Source: Micromonospora antibiotica
Lineage (GTDB): Bacteria > Actinomycetota > Actinomycetes > Mycobacteriales > Micromonosporaceae
Direction of reading: 5' to 3'
DNA length: 64,000 nt
Assembly: GCF_017599305.1 (NCBI RefSeq)
Contig: NZ_JAGFWR010000002.1
Location: 372,001 to 436,000 of the forward strand
Shown: positions 1-7,069 of the stretch, piece after piece
How the letters are laid out: every line of letters starts with the position of its first letter
How positions within the stretch are numbered: position 1 is the stretch's first letter
Program-made: the position numbers and the translations under genes
The notes under the pieces: model-generated
What the model was told of the DNA's origin: nothing
The model's database searches: none
Seen by the model: the letters and a program-made list of their open reading frames with translations, nothing else

Positions 1-862
1 CCCGCCGCAGGCCGGGGACACCCGCGACGCCGGTCACCTGGTCAAGGCCCGGTACACCCCGTTGCAGCCGATCATGCTGGGGGTCGACGAGGAGGCGTCG
101 CCGCACCACTCGCTGCTCGCCACCGTCGACAGCCTGGACGGGATGCCGGTGGTCACGGCCGACCTGCACTCCGCCCTGCCGGCCATCCTCGCCGGCATCC
201 ACGCCGACGCCCCGCAGGCCCGGGTGGCCTACCTGCTCACCGACGGTGGCGCCCTGCCGGCCTGGTTCTCCCGCACCCTCGACGGGCTGCGCGACGCACT
301 GGTCGGCACGGTCAGCGTCGGGCAGGCGTTCGGCGGGGACCTGGAGGCGGCCACGCTGCACACCGGCCTGCTGGCCGCCCGGCACGTGCTCCGCGCCGAC
401 GTGGCGATCGTCGCGCAGGGGCCCGGCAACCTGGGCACCGGCACCCGGTGGGGGTTCTCCGGCGTCGCCGTCGGCGAGGCGGTCAACGCGGTGGCCGTGC
501 TGGGCGGTCGGCCGGTCGGTTCGCTGCGGATCTCCGACGCCGACGCCCGCCCCCGGCACCAGGGGGTGTCGCACCACAGCCTCACCGCGTACGGCCGGGT
601 GGCGCTGGCCCCGGCGGAGCTGGTGGTGCCGGACGGCCTGCCGGTGGAGCTGGCGGCCCGGGTGGATGCCGCGTTGGCCCCGCTGGCCGACCGGCACCGG
701 GTGGTCCGGGTCGACACCGACGGTCTGGACGCCGCGCTGCGCGCCCTGCCGGTGCGGCTGTCCACGATGGGTCGTGGGCTGGACGCCGACCACGCCTACT
801 TCCTGGCGGCGGCCGCCGCCGGCCGGCACGCCGCCGCGCTGGCCGACACGCCGGCCAGCTGA
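1..862 (+). CDS. DUF3866 family protein, 5' end outside window
   Basis: The reading frame is open from base 2 to the TGA at 860-862, and the residues before the first possible internal start (HLVKARYTPLQ) continue the protein, so the true start lies upstream of the window. The sequence has the look of the actinobacterial DUF3866 family: a GHxVKxRYTPxQ segment, an LTDGGALPAW block in the middle and a Gly-rich AQGPGNLGTGTRWGFSG stretch. No biochemical role is known to me. It ends about 240 nt before the convergent last gene of the ubiquitin-like operon, and a short tandem repeat lies between them. Confidence 0.75.
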   Translation, partial: PPQAGDTRDAGHLVKARYTPLQPIMLGVDEEASPHHSLLATVDSLDGMPVVTADLHSALPAILAGIHADAPQARVAYLLTDGGALPAWFSRTLDGLRDALVGTVSVGQAFGGDLEAATLHTGLLAARHVLRADVAIVAQGPGNLGTGTRWGFSGVAVGEAVNAVAVLGGRPVGSLRISDADARPRHQGVSHHSLTAYGRVALAPAELVVPDGLPVELAARVDAALAPLADRHRVVRVDTDGLDAALRALPVRLSTMGRGLDADHAYFLAAAAAGRHAAALADTPAS

Positions 863-910
863 CCCGTCCGGCGCGCTGACCCGCCCGCCCGCAACCCCGG
901 CCGGTGCGGC

Positions 911-1000
911 GGCACCCCGGTCGACGCGGCCCCACCCCGGTCGACGCGGCCCCACCCCGGTCGACGCGGCCCCACCCCGGTCGACGCGGCGGCACCGGGC
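911..1000. repeat. 20-bp tandem repeat between convergent genes
   Basis: The unit tcgacgcggccccaccccgg is perfect at 921-940, 941-960 and 961-980, with degenerate partial copies on either side (911-920 and 981-1000). It is non-coding and lies in the 241-nt space between the DUF3866 gene and the convergent PLD-like gene. I see no hairpin terminator there; the array could be a simple replication-slippage product. Confidence 0.85.
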
Positions 1001-1103
1001 CGGCGCGGCGACCCCGGTCGGCTGGAGTCGGCGGCGGATCCGGGAGGGCGGGCGGCGCGGGTCCGGTGCCCGGACAGGCGGTGGGCGTCGTGCCCGGGCC
1101 CGT

Positions 1104-1892
1104 TCAGTCGCCCGGCTGGTCCCCGGGCCGGCCGTCGGCGTCGACCGGTCGGGCCGCCGCCCAGATGTGGCGGAACTGGTCGATCCAGTAGGCGTACCAG
1201 CGGTCGCTGTCGCGCCGGTGGAACTCCAGGTGCATCCGGCCCGAGGTGGACTCGTTGTGGAAACCGTGCAGCTCCACGATCACCCGGCCGTGCCGGCTCT
1301 GCGGGTCGATCGCCACCAGGCTGAACCCGGGGTTGAAGTCGAGCACCCGATGCTCGACGACGCCGGGGACCGGCCAACCGGCCATCGCGGCCAACCGGCC
1401 ACGGGTGGTGGTGATGGACGGCCGGAGCCGCTGCAACGCGAAGTCGACCGCGTCGTCGAGCTGCCGTACGGCCTGCTCCACCGCCGGTGACGCCGGATCC
1501 AGCAGCACCACCCGGACGACCCCACCGGGCCGGGCGAGCACCGACGTGCGCAGTGCGTCGCAGTGGGCCGGCGACAGGATGTTGACCGCCGACGGCGCAT
1601 AGACCCACACCTCCTGGGCGGTACGCAGCCGGTCCGGGAACGGCCGGGCGTCGAACGCCACCCGGTCGTCGAGGAAGGCGTCCAACGTGCCCGCCCGCTC
1701 GTCGGGGACGGTGATCCGGTACACCAGCAGCGCGATGCCGGCGAGCAGGACGCTCCACAGCACCTCCACCGGCACCAGGTCACCGAAGGCGGAGACGACG
1801 GCGAGCGCCGCGGCGACCAGGGTCACCGCGTACGCCTCCAGATTGCGTCCCCGCCGCACGTCGTGTCCGATCCTGCGCACCGTCCCGGCCAT
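1104..1892 (-). CDS. Two-TM membrane protein with PLD-like soluble domain
   Basis: 262 residues starting MAGTVRRIGH. The ATG at 1892 has an AGGAGG site 5 nt upstream, which fixes the start although the frame stays open further upstream. Residues about 20-36 and 42-60 are two hydrophobic segments. The C-terminal 170 residues face the cytoplasm and contain a VWVYAPSAVNIL strand, a VVRVVLLDP strand and a terminal HLEFHRRDSDRWYAYWIDQFRHIW block. That pattern resembles degenerate phospholipase-D/DUF5919-type sensor domains, but no HKD motif is seen. It is the last gene of the ubiquitin-like operon, 86 nt after the previous stop. A membrane-linked effector or sensor role is inference only. Confidence 0.7.
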   Translation of the reverse strand: MAGTVRRIGHDVRRGRNLEAYAVTLVAAALAVVSAFGDLVPVEVLWSVLLAGIALLVYRITVPDERAGTLDAFLDDRVAFDARPFPDRLRTAQEVWVYAPSAVNILSPAHCDALRTSVLARPGGVVRVVLLDPASPAVEQAVRQLDDAVDFALQRLRPSITTTRGRLAAMAGWPVPGVVEHRVLDFNPGFSLVAIDPQSRHGRVIVELHGFHNESTSGRMHLEFHRRDSDRWYAYWIDQFRHIWAAARPVDADGRPGDQPGD

Positions 1893-1978
1893 CCGCCCCT
1901 CCTGTCGTCTCGGTCGTCGATGGCACCGCGTCGGGGCCGGTCGCCTCCGCCGGGTGGCTGGGCTGCTCACCGGCCGGG

Positions 1979-2773
1979 TCAGTCCGGCGACTCGGCGGCT
2001 CCCCCGGGGCGTGTCCCGGCGATCTCCCGTCGACGCCACCGGCGCAGATACGCCCGGGCCCGTCGACGGGTCTGCGGCGACATCGCCTCGTCCCCGGCGA
2101 TCCGGGCGAGGTCGTCCTGCACCGCCGTACGCAGCGCCGGCTCCCCGGCCACCCGGATCGCCAGGTTGATCAGGGCGTCGTTGCCCGACTGCAACCACTT
2201 GCGCAGGATCGGCACGGCGTCGCGCTGGTTGAGCAGTTCGGTCCGGAGCTTGCCCATCCGGTCGACGTACTTGACGCGCAGGCTCTCCACCAGGGCGTGG
2301 TGCGCCTTGCCGAGGCTCTGCAGGTCCGCCGACTCGCTGAGGGCGCCGGCCACCTCCAACGCCTGCTGCCAGCGCAACAGCCCGGTGATGATGTCCTGCA
2401 GGCGCTTGTCGTCCGACTCGGAATCGAACGGGGCGGACCCGGTGTCCGACGTCGGGTCGCTCGCCGCGGACTCGTCCGGACCGATCAGCGAGGTGGGATC
2501 GACCAGCGAGGTGGGACCCGCGTACTGCTTGCTGATCCGGGCCAGTTCCTCGGTGAAACCGGCCTGCACCGAGTAGGAGATCTCGACCGGATCGAGATCC
2601 GGCACCTCCACCTTGATCATCGCCGAGGTGAGCGGACCGTCGGGCAGGTTCAGGGACACGTCGACGTCCTTCAGGTTGACCGTCATCCTGAGCGCGTCGA
2701 GCGCCCGTGCCGGCGGAACCTGCAGGGGATGCGCCCGGAGCAGGGGCAGTTGGTCCCCGGGGGGTCCCGTCAC
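1979..2773 (-). CDS. Unknown protein of the ubiquitin-like operon (264 aa)
   Basis: 264 residues from a GTG at 2773 that overlaps the upstream stop by 4 nt (GTGA). Residues about 30-75 form a beta-rich unit (MTVNLKDVDVSLNLP...EVPDLDPVEISYSVQAGF). Residues 80-120 are a Ser/Asp-rich linker with a repeated PTSL motif. The C-terminal half is helical and contains segments such as VPILRKWLQSGNDALINLAIRVAG that read like HEAT-type repeats. The protein ends in a basic RRRARAYLRRWRRRE stretch. I do not recognise the family. Translational coupling suggests it works with the preceding SIR2-type proteins. Confidence 0.7.
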   Translation of the reverse strand: MTGPPGDQLPLLRAHPLQVPPARALDALRMTVNLKDVDVSLNLPDGPLTSAMIKVEVPDLDPVEISYSVQAGFTEELARISKQYAGPTSLVDPTSLIGPDESAASDPTSDTGSAPFDSESDDKRLQDIITGLLRWQQALEVAGALSESADLQSLGKAHHALVESLRVKYVDRMGKLRTELLNQRDAVPILRKWLQSGNDALINLAIRVAGEPALRTAVQDDLARIAGDEAMSPQTRRRARAYLRRWRRREIAGTRPGGAAESPD

Positions 2774-4563
2774 CGGTCCGCTCCGTCCGGCGGGTGCGGC
2801 CGTGGGTCGATCTGGAAGTCCGGTGCGCCGTCCTGCGGGTCGGGCGTCGTCGCCGCGTCGTGCCGGGGTACCGGGTCCACGGTGAACACCGGTTGGATCG
2901 CCTCCGTCGCGTCCGCCAGCCGGCGTACCACCTCCGACCAGAGACGGCCGAGTTCCTCCACGGACAAGCCGCCCGTCGACCCGTCCGCCGGCACGTCGGC
3001 GTCCGGTGCACCGTCCGCAGGCGCCCTACCGGCGGCGGCCACCCGGGAGATGGTCAGGCCCACCTCCTGCCGCCAGATGTCGAGCGCGTCGTGCAACCAG
3101 TCCGGATCGGACTCCGGCAGGGCGTCGACCTGCATGATCGCCCCGCCCAGTCGGGCCACGCAGTCCTCGTCGAGCCAGGCCAGCAGCGGACCCAGCTCCC
3201 GCGTGATCCACTCGACGACCGCGTCGACCGTGACGAACATCTGCTCCGGCAGGGCCTCCACCCGGACCGTGTCGCCGCGGCCATAGTTCGCCCGCGCCCA
3301 GTCGGTCACCGCCAGCGGACAGAACAGGACGATGTGCGAGCCGTTCGGATCGACCGATTCTCGCCACCACTCGATGACCGCCGTCAGTCGGACCCAGAAA
3401 CCGGGGTCCGGGGAGGACAGGTCACACAGTTCACCGACGACGACGGTGTCCGCGCCCCGGGCCCGCAGGCCGAGCCACCGGCCGATCGCGGTCAGGTCCG
3501 CCCCGCCGCGCAGGCCGGCGGAGGACAGACCCTCGTCGAGCCCCGCGAGCAGCCACTCCGCCGTCCGTCGGCGGGTACGTTCACCATCGATGCCGATCAG
3601 GGTGACCGGCCCGGCGAACGCCGACTCCCGCAGCCCGGCCAGTTGGTCGACGGTGAGCAACGGAGGGGTCGCCTCGGGCCGCAGCACCGTCCAGCCGGCC
3701 GACGGCGACGCGGTCGGCGGCACAGCGGCGGACGAGGCGGCCCCGGACAGGCCGAGGCTCTCCGCCAACTGGTTCAGGATGTCGGTCGTCGCGTCCTCGT
3801 CGTCCTCGCTCTCGTCACCGACCACCAGGTGGAAGTCGGCCTCCACCCAGGAGTGTTTGAGGCTGTACCGGCCCAGCAGGTACAGCGGCGTGAGCTTGCG
3901 GTAGAGGGTGCTGAGCGGGACGTTGAGCCGGCACCAGCCCCACCCGTAGACGACGTCGAAGTCGTCGAGGAACTCCACCAGCGCGGCACGCATGTCCCGG
4001 AGTTGGGTGCCGTGCTCGTCGAGCCGGGTCGGTTCCAGCCCGGCGATCAGCATCTCCGCCGCGTCGACCAGCACCGGGCGGGCCCGTTCGCTGCCCTGCC
4101 GGCGGAGATCGAACATGCTCGGCTTGTGCCCCACCGCCTCGATGTGGCGCGGCACGATGGAGCCGGCGGCGATCATGTGTCGACAGAGGTGTTCATAGAG
4201 ATACCGGGCCGGGTCGGTCACCATGACCGCGTTGAAGTAGCCCTGGTTCATCAGCTCGGCCAGGTTGGCGATCGCCGTCAGGTCGCCGTCCGCCGCGTCG
4301 GTCGGTGTGGTGTACCGCTTCAGGAAGTCGTCCCGGGCCAGCGACGAGGAGCGGAAAGCCCAGAAGTCGCCGATCTTCTGGTCGTCATTCTTGGTCGGCG
4401 CCCGGTCCCCGCGCAGCGCGTCGACGAACCGGGTCGGTCGGGCGTGGTTGAGCAGCGCCGCCCCACCGTCCAGACCGATCACCAGGGCCGAGGACACCTT
4501 GCTCTCCCGGTTCGCCCGCATCCGTTGGGCCAGGTCGGCCACCTGCAGCTCGGACCTCTTCAC
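2770..4563 (-). CDS. Large unknown protein with degenerate SIR2-like N-terminus
   Basis: 597 residues; its ATG overlaps the TGA of the SIR2 gene by 4 nt. Residues 22-40 (KVSSALVIGLDGGAALLNH) sit where a SIR2 Gly-rich loop would be. Residues about 115-128 (FNAVMVTDPARYLYEHL) resemble the SIR2 'TxNxD..lE' strand with the Asn lost. A VVYGWGWCRLNV segment follows, comparable to the GYSFxxxNV segment of the intact SIR2 next door. I therefore read the N-terminal half as a catalytically dead SIR2-like domain. The C-terminal half contains a VTLIGIDGERTRR segment and a DTVVVGELCDLSS strand that look like a P-loop fold without the Walker Lys. The tail is acidic and Pro-rich. Function unknown; a regulatory partner of the active SIR2 protein is inference. 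Confidence 0.7.
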   Translation of the reverse strand: MKRSELQVADLAQRMRANRESKVSSALVIGLDGGAALLNHARPTRFVDALRGDRAPTKNDDQKIGDFWAFRSSSLARDDFLKRYTTPTDAADGDLTAIANLAELMNQGYFNAVMVTDPARYLYEHLCRHMIAAGSIVPRHIEAVGHKPSMFDLRRQGSERARPVLVDAAEMLIAGLEPTRLDEHGTQLRDMRAALVEFLDDFDVVYGWGWCRLNVPLSTLYRKLTPLYLLGRYSLKHSWVEADFHLVVGDESEDDEDATTDILNQLAESLGLSGAASSAAVPPTASPSAGWTVLRPEATPPLLTVDQLAGLRESAFAGPVTLIGIDGERTRRRTAEWLLAGLDEGLSSAGLRGGADLTAIGRWLGLRARGADTVVVGELCDLSSPDPGFWVRLTAVIEWWRESVDPNGSHIVLFCPLAVTDWARANYGRGDTVRVEALPEQMFVTVDAVVEWITRELGPLLAWLDEDCVARLGGAIMQVDALPESDPDWLHDALDIWRQEVGLTISRVAAAGRAPADGAPDADVPADGSTGGLSVEELGRLWSEVVRRLADATEAIQPVFTVDPVPRHDAATTPDPQDGAPDFQIDPRPHPPDGADR

Positions 4564-5372
4564 GTCAACTGCTCCGTGACGGCCCGCATCAGGCCGGCGA
4601 AGCTGCCCAGCTTCCCGTCGATGAACCTCGGGCTGTAGTTGCGCTGGGCCATCAGCGACAGCACCATCGGGGCGTCGGGGAAGGCGATGTTGGCGTAGTA
4701 GAGGGGGGAACGGTCCCGGCTGAACGCCTGCAACACGTTGAGGTGGAAGAAGGAGTACCCGCAGACCACCGCCGGTCGACTGGTGACGTCCCGGACGAGC
4801 TGCTCGATGCGCTCCTCGTACCGGATGATCTCGCGGCTGGTCATCAGGTTCAGCCCGAGGTCCAGCCCGCCGTGCAGCTTGATGATCCGGATCCGGGGGC
4901 TACCCGGTGCGGTGATCTGGAGCACCGCCGCCTCGGGCCGGTACTGCGGCACGTCGATCACCCGGTAGTCGTGGTGTTCGCGCAGCCCGGCGGCGGCGAG
5001 CGCCTGCTCCAGCAGATCGTCGATGTTGACGGTCACCACCATGTCCGCGTACCCGCGGGTGAGCAGCCCGACCAGTTGGCGGTACGGCGAGTCCGGGGTG
5101 AGCGGACGCTCCAGGTACCGCCGGAACAGGCCGGCCCGCGCCACCCCCGGCCCGAGCCCGTCACAGAACAGGTCGAACCGGTACTGGGGGCTGCCCCACG
5201 TGTCGACGTCGTCACCCAGCACGGCGGCGAGCAGCTCCGCGTTGAGCGGCACCCCGTCGTGCACCGAGCAGCCGGCGCCGAGCCAGAAGAAGGGCTTCTC
5301 CGCCGACGCCTGGTCATCCCGGAACTGCCGCAGATGCCGGACCAGTTCCCGCACACTGTCCTGCGCGGTCAT
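4560..5372 (-). CDS. SIR2-like NAD-dependent protein
   Basis: 270 residues. The start ATG at 5372 follows a GGAGGT site 5 nt away and lies 2 nt after the AAA+ gene stop. SIR2 signatures are visible in order: FFWLGAGCS (residues 28-36, NAD Gly loop), VTVNIDD (113-119, the TxNxD motif) and IIKLHGG with His167, the position of the catalytic histidine. A VVCGYSFFHLNV strand follows near 202-213. Sirtuin-type domains in bacterial defence usually cleave NAD to stop infected cells, and some are deacylases; the zinc-finger insert of classical deacetylases is absent here. Its position in a ubiquitin-like operon suggests an effector NADase, but activity is not provable from sequence. Confidence 0.85.
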   Translation of the reverse strand: MTAQDSVRELVRHLRQFRDDQASAEKPFFWLGAGCSVHDGVPLNAELLAAVLGDDVDTWGSPQYRFDLFCDGLGPGVARAGLFRRYLERPLTPDSPYRQLVGLLTRGYADMVVTVNIDDLLEQALAAAGLREHHDYRVIDVPQYRPEAAVLQITAPGSPRIRIIKLHGGLDLGLNLMTSREIIRYEERIEQLVRDVTSRPAVVCGYSFFHLNVLQAFSRDRSPLYYANIAFPDAPMVLSLMAQRNYSPRFIDGKLGSFAGLMRAVTEQLT

Positions 5373-5374
5373 CG

Positions 5375-7069
5375 CTACCTCCGTAGGTGTCGGAGCAGGG
5401 TCAGGTCCACCACCGGTTCCTCCGACCACGCCTGCTCGGAGACGGGATGCCAGGCCGGGCCGGTGCCGGGCAGCAGGGAGGCGACGCCGCCCTGGACGTA
5501 GTGGCCGTAGGTGCGCTCGACGTCGCGCGCCATGTCGTCGTGGCCCAACTCCCGCAGCGCGGAGACCGACTGCCGCACCCAGTCGCGGATGTGCATCGGC
5601 TGCTGGTACGTCTCCAGCGCGGCCAGCAGCTGCTGCCGGGTCAGCTGCCCGGTCGGCCCCTGCGGGCCGGTGGACGAGATGACCCCCATGACGGTGTCCG
5701 AGACGACCTTCTGGATGTCACCCGGCGCCAACCCGTGCGACCTGCGGGCCAACTCGACGACGTCGATGTCGTCGGCACGCACCCCGGCGTCGAGCTGGTC
5801 GAGGTGCACCTGGAAGATCTTCGCCCGGACCTGCTCGTCGGGCAGCTCGACGGGGATCATCTCGTCGAAGCGGCGCAGCAGTGCCAGGTCCATCGCCCAG
5901 AGCCGGTTCGTGCAGCCGAAGAAGATCACCGCGGCCTGTGACTCACGTAGCCGGTCGATCTCCTGGAGCAGGTGCGAGGTGAGCTGCACCCGCCAGTCCT
6001 GACCGCCCTCCCGGGACATGCCGATCGAGTCGATCTCGTCTCCGAACAGGATCGCCGGTTGGGCGTCGATCGCCTGGTCGAAGATCTCCGACACCCGCTT
6101 CTCGTCGTCACCGACGTAACGGTTCAACACGTCGTTGAGACGCATCCGGAAGATCGGCAGTGGCCGGCCGTGTCGACGCCGGTACTCGCCGCTGAACGCC
6201 CGGATGAGGAAGGTCTTGCCGCATCCCGACGGCCCGAACAACAGGATGGACCTGCTGGGTGACTGGTGGTAGCGGGCCAGCCGGTCGGCGAGGCCCTCGC
6301 TGTCGAGGTCCCCGAAGTAGGTCTCGAAGATCCGCTGACGTAGCCGCCCGGTGAACGTACCCGCCTCGTCCGCCCCTCCGACCTGCGCGAACGTCGGTTC
6401 GGTCGAGCCGGTCACCGGCCGGGACCCCGACCCCGGCTCGGCGGCGTCCACCTCCGCGGGCAGCCGGGGGTGCCGCGGCTGCAGGGCCCGGACCCGACGC
6501 AGGTCCGTCGCGCACTGCTCCGGCCGGCCCAGCTCCTGGTGCACGTACGCGCGGGTGGCCAGCACCTCGGCGGACAGGTACCGGCCCAGCCCGCCGGGCA
6601 GCGGCGCGGCGTCGAGGAGCCCGGCGAGCCGGTCGCACGCCGCCACCGCCTCGACCGTCGGTTGCTGCTCGAACCCGGCCAGCAGCCGTGACAACGCGTC
6701 GGTCAGACTGTTCGCCACCAGTTCCTGGTGGGTGCTGCGCCCGATGGCACGCAGCAGCGACCCGACCGCCCGCTCGTGCTCGCCGCGCAGGTGCTGCAGG
6801 TGACCCAGCAGCGCGGCGGCGTCCGAGCCGGCGCCGAACTCGTCGAGGGCACGGGCCAGGTCCGCCTCGGCCACCGCGAGGTCCGCCGGGTCGGGCTGCC
6901 CGTCCCCGTCCCGCAGCAGGGTCCAGGCCCGACCGTAGTACGGCTCCCACTGGTCCGCGCCCAACTCGATCGCCTTGGCGAAGTGTTCCCGGGCCGACCG
7001 GAGGTCGTCCCGGCCCAGTGCGTCGACACCCTCGTGGTAAGCCGACGTCCAGACCTTCTCGGGCTCCAT
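5375..7069 (-). CDS. TPR-AAA+ ATPase of the ubiquitin-like operon
   Basis: 564 residues from an ATG that overlaps the upstream stop by 1 nt (TGATG). Residues about 7-200 are helical and contain TPR-like units (for example LGRDDLRSAREHFAKAIELG). Residues 225-480 are a classical AAA+ module of the Vps4/CDC48 type: Walker A GPSGCGKT at 279-286, Walker B ILFGDEID at 340-347, a CTN sensor-1 segment and a LALLRRFDEMIPVELP arginine-finger region. A C-terminal helical tail ends LLRHLRR. It may remodel or unfold modified proteins, or gate the SIR2 partner encoded next. It is cytoplasmic, with no TM segment or signal peptide. Confidence 0.85.
   Translation of the reverse strand: MEPEKVWTSAYHEGVDALGRDDLRSAREHFAKAIELGADQWEPYYGRAWTLLRDGDGQPDPADLAVAEADLARALDEFGAGSDAAALLGHLQHLRGEHERAVGSLLRAIGRSTHQELVANSLTDALSRLLAGFEQQPTVEAVAACDRLAGLLDAAPLPGGLGRYLSAEVLATRAYVHQELGRPEQCATDLRRVRALQPRHPRLPAEVDAAEPGSGSRPVTGSTEPTFAQVGGADEAGTFTGRLRQRIFETYFGDLDSEGLADRLARYHQSPSRSILLFGPSGCGKTFLIRAFSGEYRRRHGRPLPIFRMRLNDVLNRYVGDDEKRVSEIFDQAIDAQPAILFGDEIDSIGMSREGGQDWRVQLTSHLLQEIDRLRESQAAVIFFGCTNRLWAMDLALLRRFDEMIPVELPDEQVRAKIFQVHLDQLDAGVRADDIDVVELARRSHGLAPGDIQKVVSDTVMGVISSTGPQGPTGQLTRQQLLAALETYQQPMHIRDWVRQSVSALRELGHDDMARDVERTYGHYVQGGVASLLPGTGPAWHPVSEQAWSEEPVVDLTLLRHLRR

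Noticed and set aside
911..1000. CRISPR array
   Set aside because: The 20-bp units are directly adjacent with no spacers, and no cas genes are present.
1893..3011. Upstream extension of the PLD-like protein to 635 codons
   Set aside because: The extension overlaps two other genes in another frame, is low-complexity, and an AGGAGG-ATG start at 1892 fits better.
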